In this document: piece by piece, positions 51,311 to 63,359 of the stretch
Layout: each line of letters opens with the position of its first letter
Numbering within the stretch: the first letter of the stretch is position 1
Assembly (NCBI RefSeq): GCF_002234675.1
Contig: NC_019864.2
Location: forward strand, 23,314,582-23,378,581
Origin: Oryzias latipes
Taxonomy: Eukaryota > Chordata > Actinopteri > Beloniformes > Adrianichthyidae
Direction of reading: 5' to 3'
Length of the DNA stretch: 64,000 nt
Program-made: the position numbers and the translations under genes
The notes under the pieces: model-generated
What the model was told of the DNA's origin: nothing
Databases searched by the model: none
What the model saw: only the letters and a program-made list of their open reading frames with translations

Positions 51311-52146
51311 AATTCTTCTAACTAGACGTAGCAGTTATTTTATCATCTAATATGTTAGAATGAATGATTTTACTATAGACTCAGGGTCCAAATAACACGA
51401 ATTTAAAAACAAACAGAAATTCCTGCATAAAAGGTACAGTAGAAATAAATATAAAAGTGGTAAAAACAGGCATAAATATCAAACTAAAAACAGAAATTAC
51501 AACCTTAAAAACTGAAGGGCGTAAAATGCCTCCATATCTCCAGACTAGAGACTGATATTTAAAAAGGCTGATTTTTATTGGTGAGGGCTAAAATAATTTT
51601 ATTCTCAGAGGAATTAAGACGTTGTATAAAGCCATAAATAAAATATCATCAAGGGGCCTGGAGAGTGTGAACTCCTGCACCAACAAACATCTCACTACTA
51701 GCACTGCACCACTGATCTATTTTTTATTTTCAGGGCATCATCAAAAGTAACTTGTAACTTTGGGGTGCCCTGTAGTCAATCCGCAGGTGAGCAGTGCAGT
51801 AAGATTTGAATAAAAGAATTATAACATGATGAGAAAATCAATAAAACCTGAGTCCAAGTTAGAACTTAGAGTTCTTGAAAAATGTTTTAATGATTTAATT
51901 TGGACCTGAATCTTTCTTTATTATCTTTGTGTACAACCTCTTTATTTTTAATTAGACTTCTTTGCATTTTTAAAATGCATTTTTGAAACATAATCGAATA
52001 AAGCAAAGGTGCTTTATTTAAAAAAAAAAAAGAAATTATTTTTTATTTATTTATTTGCCGCCTGTGGAACTTTTTCGGCCTGTCCAATTCTGCAGCAACC
52101 TATAAAAAATAGCATTCACAAATAGATCAGAAATGTGTTGTACAGA

Positions 52147-52152
52147 TTTATT
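52147..52152 (-). terminator. Candidate polyadenylation signal of HERC copy B
   Basis: TTTATT on the plus strand, AATAAA on the minus strand, about 470 bp after the copy B stop codon. Chosen by position only. Confidence 0.35.
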
Positions 52153-52618
52153 CATTATTTGAAATAGAAATGAAAGAAAATCACAAGATATAACATGACA
52201 AGTGAGAGAAAAATTTGGAAACTAACATGGATGTAAAAATGCACAAACAGAGGAAGATCATATCTGCAGGGGGTGGAAAATGACCAAAACGTCACTGTAT
52301 GAACATTCCACAAAGAAAAGAATAGAACCAAAAAAAATCAGACGACCCTCTAATGGTGTGTTCAACCAAACAATAGTGCACATTATATATCTATATTTTA
52401 TGATTACATAAAAAACATTGATTGTTTTTAATAATCCCCAAAGGCAATAAGCAGCAGAAAAAAACTGATTTTGTCTCGGTTGGGTCGTTAAAGGGTAATG
52501 AAAACATAAAAACAAAACAAATTCTTCTTTGCCTTTCGTGTCATTTTCTGCATTCTCCTCCTTCACACCTATAAACCCTCATGTACTTCACACCTTCACA
52601 GGACTCTGGAAACAGGGT

Positions 52619-55600
52619 TCAGCACTGACTGATTTTTCTGTTGCTGCTTAGCGCTTCCACCAGTTTCTCTGTCATGATCTCCTTCGATGAGTATAAAGGC
52701 AGCACCAGAAGCCTAAAACAAGTCTCTGACTCTGGGTAGTACCGGTCCCCAAAATCCTCACTAATCTTCTTTGTGGAGATTGTGATTTTCTCCAAAGCTG
52801 AAATGGGCAAACGCTCATATCCTGTCACAAACCCTGGTGGGAAAAGAAACTAGTAATCATTAGATGCTAATATTGGCACATATTCAATACAGGGAGATTT
52901 TCCAAAAAGAATCCAGTTAAATATTGCTGAAAGAGGAATTATTCTATCAATTTGAAAACTTATTATGCTGCAATACATTTTAATTAAAATAAGTGTATGT
53001 TTACTATGGTAAAATGTGGTCCACTACTTACAGACAAAAGCCATTTTCTGATTCTCCGACAATTCGTCAAAGACCTCCCAAAACATCAAAATATTGGTGT
53101 GGCTGGGGTTGTAACCCCCGTCATACAAGGTGTTCTAGACACAGAAAAGGAGCTTTTGAAAATCTTTAATGAAACAACAGTGTTAAATCCAAATTTACCA
53201 CAAATGTATGGTAAAAGAGCTTAAAAAAGTGCTGATACCTGTTTCAGCTTTTCCCATTCATGGAAGTCATTTCCCACCAGCGCCCTGTGCAGTTCCTCTG
53301 GTCGGAAAAGTTTCACCAGTTCCCGATCACAAACTTTGAAGAAGCCTCGTGCAAACTCCTGAAAAATTCTTTTCACTGATGTGTTGAAGGCATAATTCAC
53401 ATAGGCATCCACAAACTCCTTTCTGTTCAAAACAGCAGAGAAAATCCACAAGATTCAACTGCAGAAAGCTCATATCAATAAATGTTAACTTATCTGGGTG
53501 TTCTTGTGTCTCCTCAAGAGGTTCCTAGTCACATGTTTTGCTTCAAGTTCACTTTAAGGATTTTGTTTTCTTTTAAAAATGACCTTTGTTTTTATAAAGG
53601 GTAAAATTTCTATGCAGACAATGCAGCGATTTTCTACATTTGAAAATAGTTTTGTCGTTTTCAGAAAGACCAGTCCTTTTTAACTTTTGCAATATAATTT
53701 TGTGATTTTGGGGCCAAACAAGACTGATTATTTGTCACTTTTAGGTACCGTATTTAAATTTAATAATAGACAAGAGGTTCTGTTAATGCATTTTGAGATT
53801 TACAGAAAGGTAGCGTAGTCATGGGGCAGAGCTGGAAAGAAAGAAGATTTTGTTTTATATAAGAAAGGGGAAAAATTGTAAAGCAGAGAGATTTATTGGG
53901 CTCGCCTTAAATCATTCATTGTAAATTTCTGTGAATGTGCAAAAAATCCTACAAGAGGTTAAAGGATATTCTACCACAAACAAAAGGTCAGCCTCACAAA
54001 AACTACTGAAAATACATAGATTCCCCCCCCCCACTTTTAAATAGATCCTTCATCTAAAACCTTTAGACAATATTTATATTTAATTTCTAATATTTTGTTG
54101 TCAACATGTTTTTGTTAGACCTGAAATGGCTTAGGTATTGACAAAAAGGCTACGTTCACACTGCAGGGCTTAATGCTCAATTCGGATTTTTTGAAAAAAT
54201 CCGAATTTTTTGCAAGACCGTTCACATTTCCAAGTAAATCCGAACTTTTATGATCTCCAGTGTGACCATGACACGACCCAAACGAGACCCGCATGCGCAG
54301 AAGCCAGAAGAATACTCAACGGTGAACGACGTCACTTGTTTGCGGAGCAGATGTCAACAACAGTGTTGTCAAAAGCGGAGCTCTTTTTGTAATATTAAAA
54401 TTATTTTCACGAAGGAGCAGCACAATTACAATCTTCTCATTTTAAGAAGGCAATGGAGTCGGGATCGTCTGTACCCACTGTAGTGGAAGAGGAATGTGTA
54501 TGTGTTGGGCCCGGGCGCCCCGTGTGTGTGTGTGCAAGCGCATGCCGCGATAGAGAATAGGGGGGGGCATTCATGTTGTGTGTTACGGAGGACGGTAATA
54601 AAAGAAGGTTTCCCCCAAAATAAATGCTATGGACTCTTTATTAACCCGTTCTGGAGAATCTAAGGATCAGAACAGAGAGGAGGAGGAGGATCGCCTCGGG
54701 TCCCCCGCGCTTGAGCACGGTCGGAAGGGGAGAAAGAAAAAAAAGTTATAGCCGTAAAGGTTCAACACCACGCTCTGCCATTTATCTGGAAATTTTTTCA
54801 AAAACCGCCCAGTTGCAATAAGAGCCATGGAGTTTGGCCTGAAAAGAGCGATCACCCCAAATATTAATCCAATCGGGGATCTCGCTTCCCTTCCACTGAC
54901 GGGTCTCAGCAGCATAGTCCACCATGGTTGATGTTTACGTTCTCGTTCCCGCCTAGTTCAACGCAAAATGATGACGTTTGTTGCGTGTCGATGACGTACG
55001 GTTCGGAATCAAGTCGCCTGGCCGGTCAGACGGCGGTCGCAATTGAAAAGAACGGCTACAATTCGGAATCAGGACGGCAAATCCACGGGGCCTGGGTCGC
55101 AATTGAAAAGATCGGATCTGTGTCATTCAGACTGTCATGAAAAGATCGGAATTGGGCCGCTTAGGGGCAAAAAATTCGGAATTGGGTCGTTTCAGCCTGC
55201 AGTGTGAACGTAGCCAAACACTGATTTTGAGACTAACTTTCCTTAAATTACTTAAAAAAAAGTATATACTATTTTGACTTTTGTTCTTTTTTGAATAGTA
55301 CTCTGAATGCCACATTTTTCCGACTTTAAAACTGGATTGTAATATTAACGCTAATTAGAAATAATGTTAGAACATAGACGTAAAAACATTTATTTTCTTT
55401 TTCTCTAGCAATAAAATAAATGACTCATTAACATAAGCAACAGTTAAATAGGAATCACAGGTGTAAAACTTTGCCCTAAACAGAAAAATTTGGGACGTAT
55501 CAAAACACATTAAACTCTTACTTGTTTTGACCTGTTACTGGCTTCTCAGGGAAAGCAGGGTCAAGGTCAATGCAGGTTTTATCCCAAGTGATCTTTAAAA

Positions 55601-58600
55601 CAAGAAAACCAGATATCAGGTCTGTGAGAAAGCTATTACATAAATCATTCATAATTGAAATATTCTCAGGGATTCTCATTTTCAGAGCCTCAGTCATCAT
55701 ATCTGTGGAGTTTTGAATCAAAGTTTTGCAACAACCTTTCTTTAAATATTTCATTGTGGGCGTCTCAAACCGGTTACAAAAAATGAAACTTTTGCACTTC
55801 TTTGTTCAAGACATTCTTCTTATGGTGGTGTGACAGTGTGAAGCAGCAACTCCTGTCTATGCCCCCCCCCACGGCCCCAGACAACCCAAAAACATGCAGC
55901 ACCTATACGGGTTATACGAGTGCCAATGACTACGGCTTAAGTCATGGTTATGTTGTTTTTTATTTTTTATTATAGGAAGTAAAATATGCATTGGATTTCA
56001 AAAACCAGCATCATGTTGCATGTTCAGACAGCAGGTTTCTTATAATTGGCATTGTTTGTATTAATAATGCTAAGCGCACAACTATACCCTGGCTTGAAGT
56101 CTAAAAAACCCTTCCTTTAAGAACAAAAACTGTCACTATCAGCAAGTATTTGAAAATCTTCAAAATACCAACCTGAAAGTCAATGAAGAGGTTTTCTAGG
56201 ACATCATCTGTGTATTCATAGAGAATGCAATGCAGAGTCCTGAAAGAATGCAAGATCCCATGTTTCTAGGAAAGACTGAAATTTGCAAAAGTAGGGAAAT
56301 CAGTTGCAAATTTCCACTTACTTGTATTCACTTGGGCTGAATTCTCTCAAATCTTCCAGTGAAGGAGTTACTCCGAGCAGTTTCTTGAACAGTACCAGTG
56401 GGAAGGGTAAGAAAATGATGACCTGGTTGTACAAAGCCAACCCACACAAGACTCCAAACAGGAAGAAACGTTGGTCCTCTTGTTGTGCCTAATGTTCATG
56501 ACAGATAGTTACCATCTAGAAATGTTTTGGTGTGTAAAAGTCTGTAAAACTGTTGTGATAAAAACCTAAAGTCGTACTTTTGAAGGGAACCATGCCAGCG
56601 TTTTAGAGTCATTGAACATGAACATCCCATATTCAGGTGACACTATCTCATGAAAGACTTCGTAAAAGAAGTCTTTTATGTACACCTCGTCGAACACAGG
56701 ATTGTCATCAAAAATGACCTACAAGTCAAAAGAGTATTTTTTTACATTTAAATGCAACTGGAACTGTGTAGGCTAAGTGGCAGGGAGACACAACTGCCCC
56801 CCCCCAAAAAAAATAAATAAAAATAAAATAAAAACAAACAAACAAACATGAAGACATAGAGGAGAGTGTTTGGAATGGAGTTATGAAGTTTTGTTTACCA
56901 CAAGTGACTTCTTGTAGTCCTCTTGTTGGGTAGCAGCCAGTTGCTCAAATGTGTCTTCCAGAACTGATGCTCTCCTCAAATCCAGCATCAATCCCGGTAG
57001 GTTATTTTGTGTGTCCCACATGTAGCTCCATAAAAGAGAACTAAGATCACCCAATGCTTTCTCAACCTGTATTAATATTTTTTGTTATATCTATGCAAAT
57101 TTATTTGTCATTTTAGTAATAAAGAAGTTAAAACAAGTTCTGAAAAGGCCACAGGTTACCTTTGTGGCATCACACATTTTCTGAAAAATCAGCATCTTGG
57201 CTTTCAGATCCATCACAAAGGAAAAGTTTGGAAGGACACGAGGCTCAGACATCATGATCTACCAGAGAAAAAGAGCAAATAAAGAAGTTATCTGATTCAA
57301 TTTTTTTTTGCAGAATTGTGAGAATACAGACAAAGAAGAAATACATTTAGGTAATTTGCGATTTTGGTTTTGATTTACCTCGCCATGTGACCTCAAATAC
57401 CAGCGAATTCCATCCTCGTCAAGAAAAGCTTCACTGAGTTTCAAACAAAAAACGCTGTCTGGCAGCCTCTGACACTCTGCAACCCTGCTGTTGACCTGTA
57501 ACCAAGACATAATCATCGAGTTTGCGAACAAAGTTCTGACAAGAAGAAAAACAAGTAGTCTTTGATAATTAAGAAACTGACATTATACATATACTGAAGG
57601 ACAAGAAGCAGGTTTCTCACTGCAGGAGTGTGAGAACCATCCTCTGATGACAACATTGCAGAGACAGCTTTCTTCCACACGTTAACATGTCTAACCCTCC
57701 TGGAGGGCATCAGTGAGGACCACCAGTCCCCTGAAAGAATTGTAAACATAAAGCTTCATAAAGGTGTTTAATGGTACAAATTCACATCATTTCTAAATGA
57801 AATTATTTGGGCACAGTACCTATGACCTGGAGGTTTTTCCCTGACAACCGTGTCACAGCGGCAGCAACCACCTCTGCCAGCTTTGTGCTCTGTTGTGGAT
57901 TTTGTGTCTGGGTCGCTCGCAGGAGCTCGTTGAGAAGCAGGTAGATTCTCAGACCCTCCACCCCGACTGGATTCTTGTCAAGCAGAGGGAGCAAACGCAG
58001 CAGAGCAGCCTCAACCTGTTTGGACGATGATTTAAAGCAAGCTATGGCAGAGTGTCCAAGTTTTATTAGGTGCTTGGAGGCCATCAGGACTTCTTTAATC
58101 CCCAAAGCCAAAGATGTCTACTGTACATGCTTATCAGAAAATGTTCATTGAAAAAAGAGGCTCACCTCTTCCCACACATTCTTCTTCTTTACTAGTTTCT
58201 TGAAAGAGAGTTGTGCTCGTTTCAAGTCCAGTCCGTGATACTTTGGTGAAGTTTGGAAATATTTATCTCTGGTAAAAAGACAAGGAGTTTAGGTTAATGT
58301 GAAGCTTAGTTTAGGGCAATCTGAGGTGCACAAAAACACAATAGAAGAGTCAGAAAAGAAAACAAAAGCCTTTGTTCACAGGTAGCTATAGTCAAAGTTA
58401 GAGCAGAGTCAGCAGGTTTTCTTTTCTATTTGATGAAAATTATGAAGACCAGCAGTTGGAGCAGCAAGACTTTTTTGGGTGCAGAGTTTGTTTATGGTTC
58501 ATTCTTGAGAGAGCTGTTTGTGCTAAAATGAAGATGTAAATTTGAATCGTCTGAATCAACTTCACTGGATTTTCTTGGCATTAAAACACCTTCCGGAGGC

Positions 58601-61600
58601 TAATTTGAATACAGGCAGAACATGGAGGTAATCTCAACCAAACACCAGGTAAAAAATGGACAAACATGAAAAACAATTCCTTACTTTTTCTCCAGGAAGC
58701 TTCTGTTTAAACAGGATGCCGAAGAAAAAGTTCTTTGGATTTCCCTGTAAAGCAAACTGCATTTATACACTAAAACATCAGACCGCTTTACGCTTTACTG
58801 TGGAGTAAAACCTACTGTTTGGTCTTTTTCCATGTCTTCATATCTGATTCAGATGTCCACCTTTTGACCATGTTTTCAAGGCAAAGCTGAGCTTTATTGT
58901 TGGCGTTGTCACAATTTGAATCTCTGTGAAATTTCTGCAACAAGATACTGTAAGTTGTTTTTTGCAGCACTCACTGTTCAGAAAAAGTGCCCTAACAAAT
59001 AAAACTGTGATCTAAAATTTTTGTTATTAAACAATAACGTTAAAAAGGGGAAACTCCTTTTATAATTCACTGTTACACAGATCCTAACGCATCAGTCAAA
59101 CCTTTTTTAATAAAATATAGTTGGGTTTTGAAGACAAAAAAAGCATCTTTTGCAGACAGGAAGTGCAACAGCAGAAATAAATTGATTTTCAGCAGACATA
59201 GAAACACATGCATGTAAAAGTGTAACACAAATTAGTACTGTGTAGCATAACTCTCTGTGTTTGAGTGACAAACCAGATCAAACCAAATGAACTCAAATCA
59301 AATTACCTCATCTGTTGTTAATGGTGCAAAAGAACAATTTTCTCCAGCAAAGATTGTTCTAATTTTGGTGCCGCCAATGTCTGAAAAGAAAACAAGAGCT
59401 GTGACTGCAGTCATGAAAAGCAAGAATCTTCACAAATAGGTTAAAAAATGTTCAATCTTCTGTCATTTTTCCAATTCCATCCAGTTTGACTTTACCCTGA
59501 GGCAACAGAACAGGCAGAGGAACTGATGGATGACTGTCATTGCTGCGTCCCAGCTGATTTTGGTCATTGCAACCAAAGGAGTAGATCTTATTGTTTTCTT
59601 GTAAGACCAAGGTGTGGTATCTGAAATAGAATATAAAAGCAAAATATAAAAATGTTCCCATTTATCTAATGTTAGTCCATCAACATAAAGTCATGTTCAT
59701 CAAGTCATTGGCAGCAAATGAAACACTATAGACAGTAAAAGAGGAAGACTTCAAAATGCTAAGTTGGATGTACCTTCCACATGCAATCCTGGTGACTTTT
59801 GCCCCCCAGAGCTCTGCGACGAGCCGAGGCCGGAGTTCGTTCCGTGAGGAGTTGTGTCCGAGCTGTCCAAACTGCCCAGAGCCAAACGTGAACACGGTGC
59901 CATGCTGATCAACATATGTAAACAATAAGGGTCAATATTGACAGTAAACACATTCTGGTTGCACAGAATCCAAACGCAACAATCAATGTTTCAGTAAAAG
60001 ACATTTTTATTTCATATTTTAGCAACTTAAATAAATGTTTCCGATATTTAGAGAGTCTGTAGCACTTAGCTAAACTCCGTCATCTTTTCACCACTAAGCT
60101 CCCGGCAGAACTATAGACATATACACGCTGGGCGGGTCATCTCTGATGTCATCCTGAACGGGAAAACAAATCCAAAAGTAAATCCATATTGACTGAATTC
60201 TGTCCCGCCCAACTCAACAAAGTTCTAGAAATAGCTGATTGGGCGGGGCAAAGTAAAGTGAGAGTTGTGTTGAGTAAAAAACACACTCCCCAAAAAAATG
60301 ATCAAGCTTGTGCTTTAATAGAATCAAAACCAACACAAACAGTTGTCATGAATAGAATAGAATAGAATAAACAAAAACAAAAACATGTATGGGTTATTGC
60401 CCTTTTGAAACCTGCCTCCAGTGGTACTTTAAGGAACTGCAGCAGCTGTCGCTTTTTGTCAAGTTTGCAAGAATTGTGCCATTCTTAACTTTGTCTGTGC
60501 CCAACTCTAATGGTAAGCACATCTAAGTAGCATTTTTAGCCATGCTTTCATTTCGTCATTAGCTGTCCCAAACAAAAGCTTCAGGGTGGACATCCTACCA
60601 TTTGGCCACTGAACTGGTTTGATGTGCTCGGCTTGAGTTTGGGAAAAACAAATACAACATTAGCTCATGATAAAGAATAGACAAACCTTTGTCAGAATGG
60701 CGGTGTGGTCTTTACCACAAGAAATGCTGGTGGTTTTCTTCAGGTTCAAACTGTCAACAGAGGTCGGTGTACATCTGTCTGTAAGAAAAACACAGTTCCT
60801 GGATCATGAAGACTTTTTGAGTGAATAAAAACAGCTCTTTCAGAAAGAGGTTAGGACTCAGCACCTTGACTGTCTCCCAGTCCGAGCTGTCCACAGTCGT
60901 TTCTCCCCCAGCCGAACACACTTCCAGACACAGAGAGGGCAAAGCTGTGGTCCCCTCCAGCAGAGACCTGAACCAGAGGCATGCCGGACAGAGACCTGAC
61001 GCATTGGGGTGAACTGATGCTGCATCCTTTCTTCCCCAGACCCAGCTGGCCCCTGGAGTTCTGGCCCCATGTGTACACCTGACCCTCTGTGGGAAAATTA
61101 AACCATTTCAGCTGCACACTTCTAAAAAGGTTGAAGGGAGCCATGATCCTCAGCCCCAATTTTAACACTGCACACCTCCTTAAAACCCTTTCAATGAGTG
61201 TTGCTGTTTTTCTTCTTGTTTTTTTTAATTTATTTATATTTTTAATAGTATTTTCAACTGGGTGTTTGAGGGGATAGCCTATTTCCTTCGACTTGCTCCA
61301 TGGCTTGGTTTAAAGTGAAGGAGAGATAAATAGTTCAAAAAGTTGTAAATGTTTCACCCTACAAACGAACTATTATGAGGTAAATAATGAACATAAAATA
61401 TACGTTTTTTACATTTTTAGATTAAAACAACTCTGATATATAATAACAGGTTGTCATAAAGCTAAATCTTTAGTGGTTTTCTGCACAGACCTTTGGTCAG
61501 AGCAACTGTGTGCCGACTCCCACAAGCAACCTGAGAAACCGGGATCCTGCAGAAGGCCTCCAGCATCCTGATGAAAGAAGCAAACGAAATAGCACACGTT

Positions 61601-63247
61601 TCCTTTTTCTAAGAACAAAAATGTGACACTGGTTCAAATGACTTACGTGTTTAGTATCTAATTACACTAAACTCATTTATAACTCACTACAAGTTACATC
61701 CATTTCGTCATTGTGGGTGCCCAAAAACAACAGGGACACCATGAAGTTGTGAAAATGAAATGTACACATTTTTGACATAATTTCTGCAGAATCTTTAGTG
61801 CAAAGATGAAGAATTGCTGATCCACAAAGTTTTTGTCTAAATCTGAAGTGTGCATTGCTTTAAACCAGGCATGTCCAAAGTCCGGCTCGTGGGCCAAATG
61901 CGGCCAGTATTCAAATTTCTGAAAACTGTGTACAAACAACAGTGTTCAGTTTTTGTTATTTTCCTGTTCACGTGTTTTCTATTTAGATGTTTATACTGAA
62001 CATTTAATAATACACAGTATGTAACATTTAACATGAACCCAGATTTAGTGTTGACAATAGTTTTTTTTTTCCTTTTTCAGACAGACTTTTTCTAATGGGA
62101 GGTAGCAGGTTTGGTTATAGGTTCAGTGTGTGCCATCAGTATGTGAATGAGTGAATGGGAATGTGACTGTAAAGTGCTTTGGGCCTTCTAAGAAAGAAGT
62201 AAAAGCACTTTATTCTTGTCTTTAAATACAAAATTCACAGTAATTTGGTATAAAATGTATTTAGATTTCTAAGCAAAAGTAATTTCATGAAATAGTTCCT
62301 TTGCATTCATTTTATAAGGGTTCAAAAATGCTGGCTGATTAACCCAGCACTAGTGAGATTTGGAAACCATTCTAAAAGAATTTACAAGATGAATTGAATA
62401 AATGACACCTTAGTTTGTATATTCTCCCTATCTGCATGCCTTTTTTTCTACTTCCTTCACTTTTGTTTGCATGGTTCTCCTTTTTATCCTTTGTGCTAGA
62501 CACTTTAACATTGGGAGTGGGGTCATCTAGACCCCACAAGACAGTGCGCTAAACCTTTTTTCTTCAATGAACACGTTAATGTAAGGATCGGGTCATCTGG
62601 ACCCCATTGGATAGCACAAGGGTTATGCTAATAGCTTATAAAGTTGTTCACATATGCCGACTAAACTGTTCTTTTAGCATCTGGATTTGAACCAGATTTT
62701 GTTTACTGTTGAAAAATCAAAACAAAATTTCTGTCCGTCTTTGCACAGAGTTTAGATGCCACTGGTTTGAACGAAGCACAACTTGAACATCTGTGTCAAT
62801 CATCTGTCACATTTTACCCCCTAAAACCTTCCTGGATAGGATTCTCCTCACCTGGGCAGGTAAAGAGCTTGAGTGACGTCAACGCGGTAAACTGAGCCCT
62901 TCTCAGAGAGCAGAATGACCTCATCATCTCCACAGCCCACTGCTTCAATCTTCTCCTTACACTTCACAAACTCTGCAGAGATATCAGCAGCAGATCAGCT
63001 CTAGACTCTGAAGACGATAATAACTTGGAGAACCAGGCTCACTCTGCTTGCCCCGCATTCTGGCTCCGTTTTCGCCGTCACTGGTGCGCATGACAAACGC
63101 GTTCCCATTGGTTTTGGCGAAGGCCAGCGCGCCACGGCCCGCAGACAGATCGGCGATGTGGAAGGAGACGTGGAGAAGCTGAACTCCATCGTCGCCGCTG
63201 TCCATCAGCCGGAAGCCGCGCCGGCAGTCCTCTCCCCACGCCAGCAT
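52619..63247 (-). CDS. Small HERC E3 ubiquitin ligase, copy B
   Basis: Tandem paralogue of copy A, 1001 aa. Exons (minus strand): 63247-63043, 62972-62852, 61567-61491, 61086-60865, 60778-60687, 59904-59774, 59620-59496, 59380-59307, 58934-58816, 58744-58685, 58268-58166, 58015-57820, 57730-57582, 57495-57379, 57258-57160, 57066-56899, 56718-56578, 56488-56322, 56239-56173, 55592-55522, 53422-53239, 53134-53032, 52833-52619. Phases close throughout and intron positions match copy A; ten exons have identical length. RCC1-like repeats cover residues 1 to about 349, HECT about 680-1001, with [11 protein letters not shown] and catalytic C969 in [14 protein letters not shown]. Exon 22 is 39 nt shorter than in copy A. 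The protein is clearly diverged from A except in exon 4. It looks intact. Likely interferon-responsive, judged from the upstream sites. Confidence 0.93.
54148..55215 (-). mobile_element. Harbinger-like element, copy 2 (full ends)
   Basis: Bounded by GGCTACGTTCACACTGCAGG and its inverted copy CCTGCAGTGTGAACGTAGCC, 1068 bp. At about 54770-54930 the minus strand holds the same Myb/MADF-like relic as the copy near 17.9 kb ([30 protein letters not shown]), here with an in-frame stop after the FEKISR stretch. No transposase is present. It lies in the intron before exon 21 of HERC copy B. Confidence 0.75.
61865..61925. repeat. Short hAT-like repeat fragment
   Basis: CAGGCATGTCCAAAGTCCGG followed by GGGCCAAATGCGGCC is a phrase common at the ends of hAT-type elements in vertebrates. 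Only one end is recognisable. Confidence 0.35.
62085..62215 (+). repeat. SINE/LINE tail-like fragment
   Basis: TGTGAATGAGTGAATGGGAA then GTGACTGTAAAGTGCTTTGG is a very common fish retroelement tail. It is non-coding, in an intron of HERC copy B. Confidence 0.45.
62488..62622 (+). mobile_element. piggyBac-like MITE, copy 6 (internally deleted)
   Basis: Same ends and outer sequence as the other five copies but about 70 bp shorter, lacking the middle. It is flanked by TTAT on both sides, a TTAA-like target. It lies in the first-to-third exon region of HERC copy B. Confidence 0.75.
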
Positions 63248-63310
63248 GCTGCCTCAGAACTGCATCAGGACCCGCAGCGCCGCCGCGTCACGCAGGACCG
63301 TTTCAGCTAG

Positions 63311-63353
63311 AAGCGAAACTTAAGGCGAAGGTCCGCGAAGCGAAACCGAAAAA
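63311..63353 (-). promoter_or_regulatory. ISRE-like cluster upstream of HERC copy B
   Basis: GCGAAACT (63313-63320), GAAGCGAAAC and GAAACCGAAAAA (63342-63353) give overlapping GAAANNGAAA-type IRF sites 65-106 bp upstream of the start codon. They are less regular than in copy A and not tandemly repeated. Confidence 0.6.
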
Positions 63354-63359
63354 ACAGCT

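Larger units (their letters stand above)
50430..52618. other. Region between HERC copies A and B
   Basis: No exon is seen. It contains the promoter side of copy A, a repeat-like stretch at 50750-51310 and the 3' UTR of copy B. Confidence 0.5.

Noticed and set aside
58016-58111. Extension of HERC copy B exon 12 upstream to an ATG
   Set aside because: A good acceptor at 58016 gives the same phase and start as the matching exon in copy A; the extra frame is intron.
38109-63247. One giant HERC gene
   Set aside because: Each half has its own start codon, complete RCC1-like and HECT regions, stop codon and upstream ISRE-like sites, so these are two genes.
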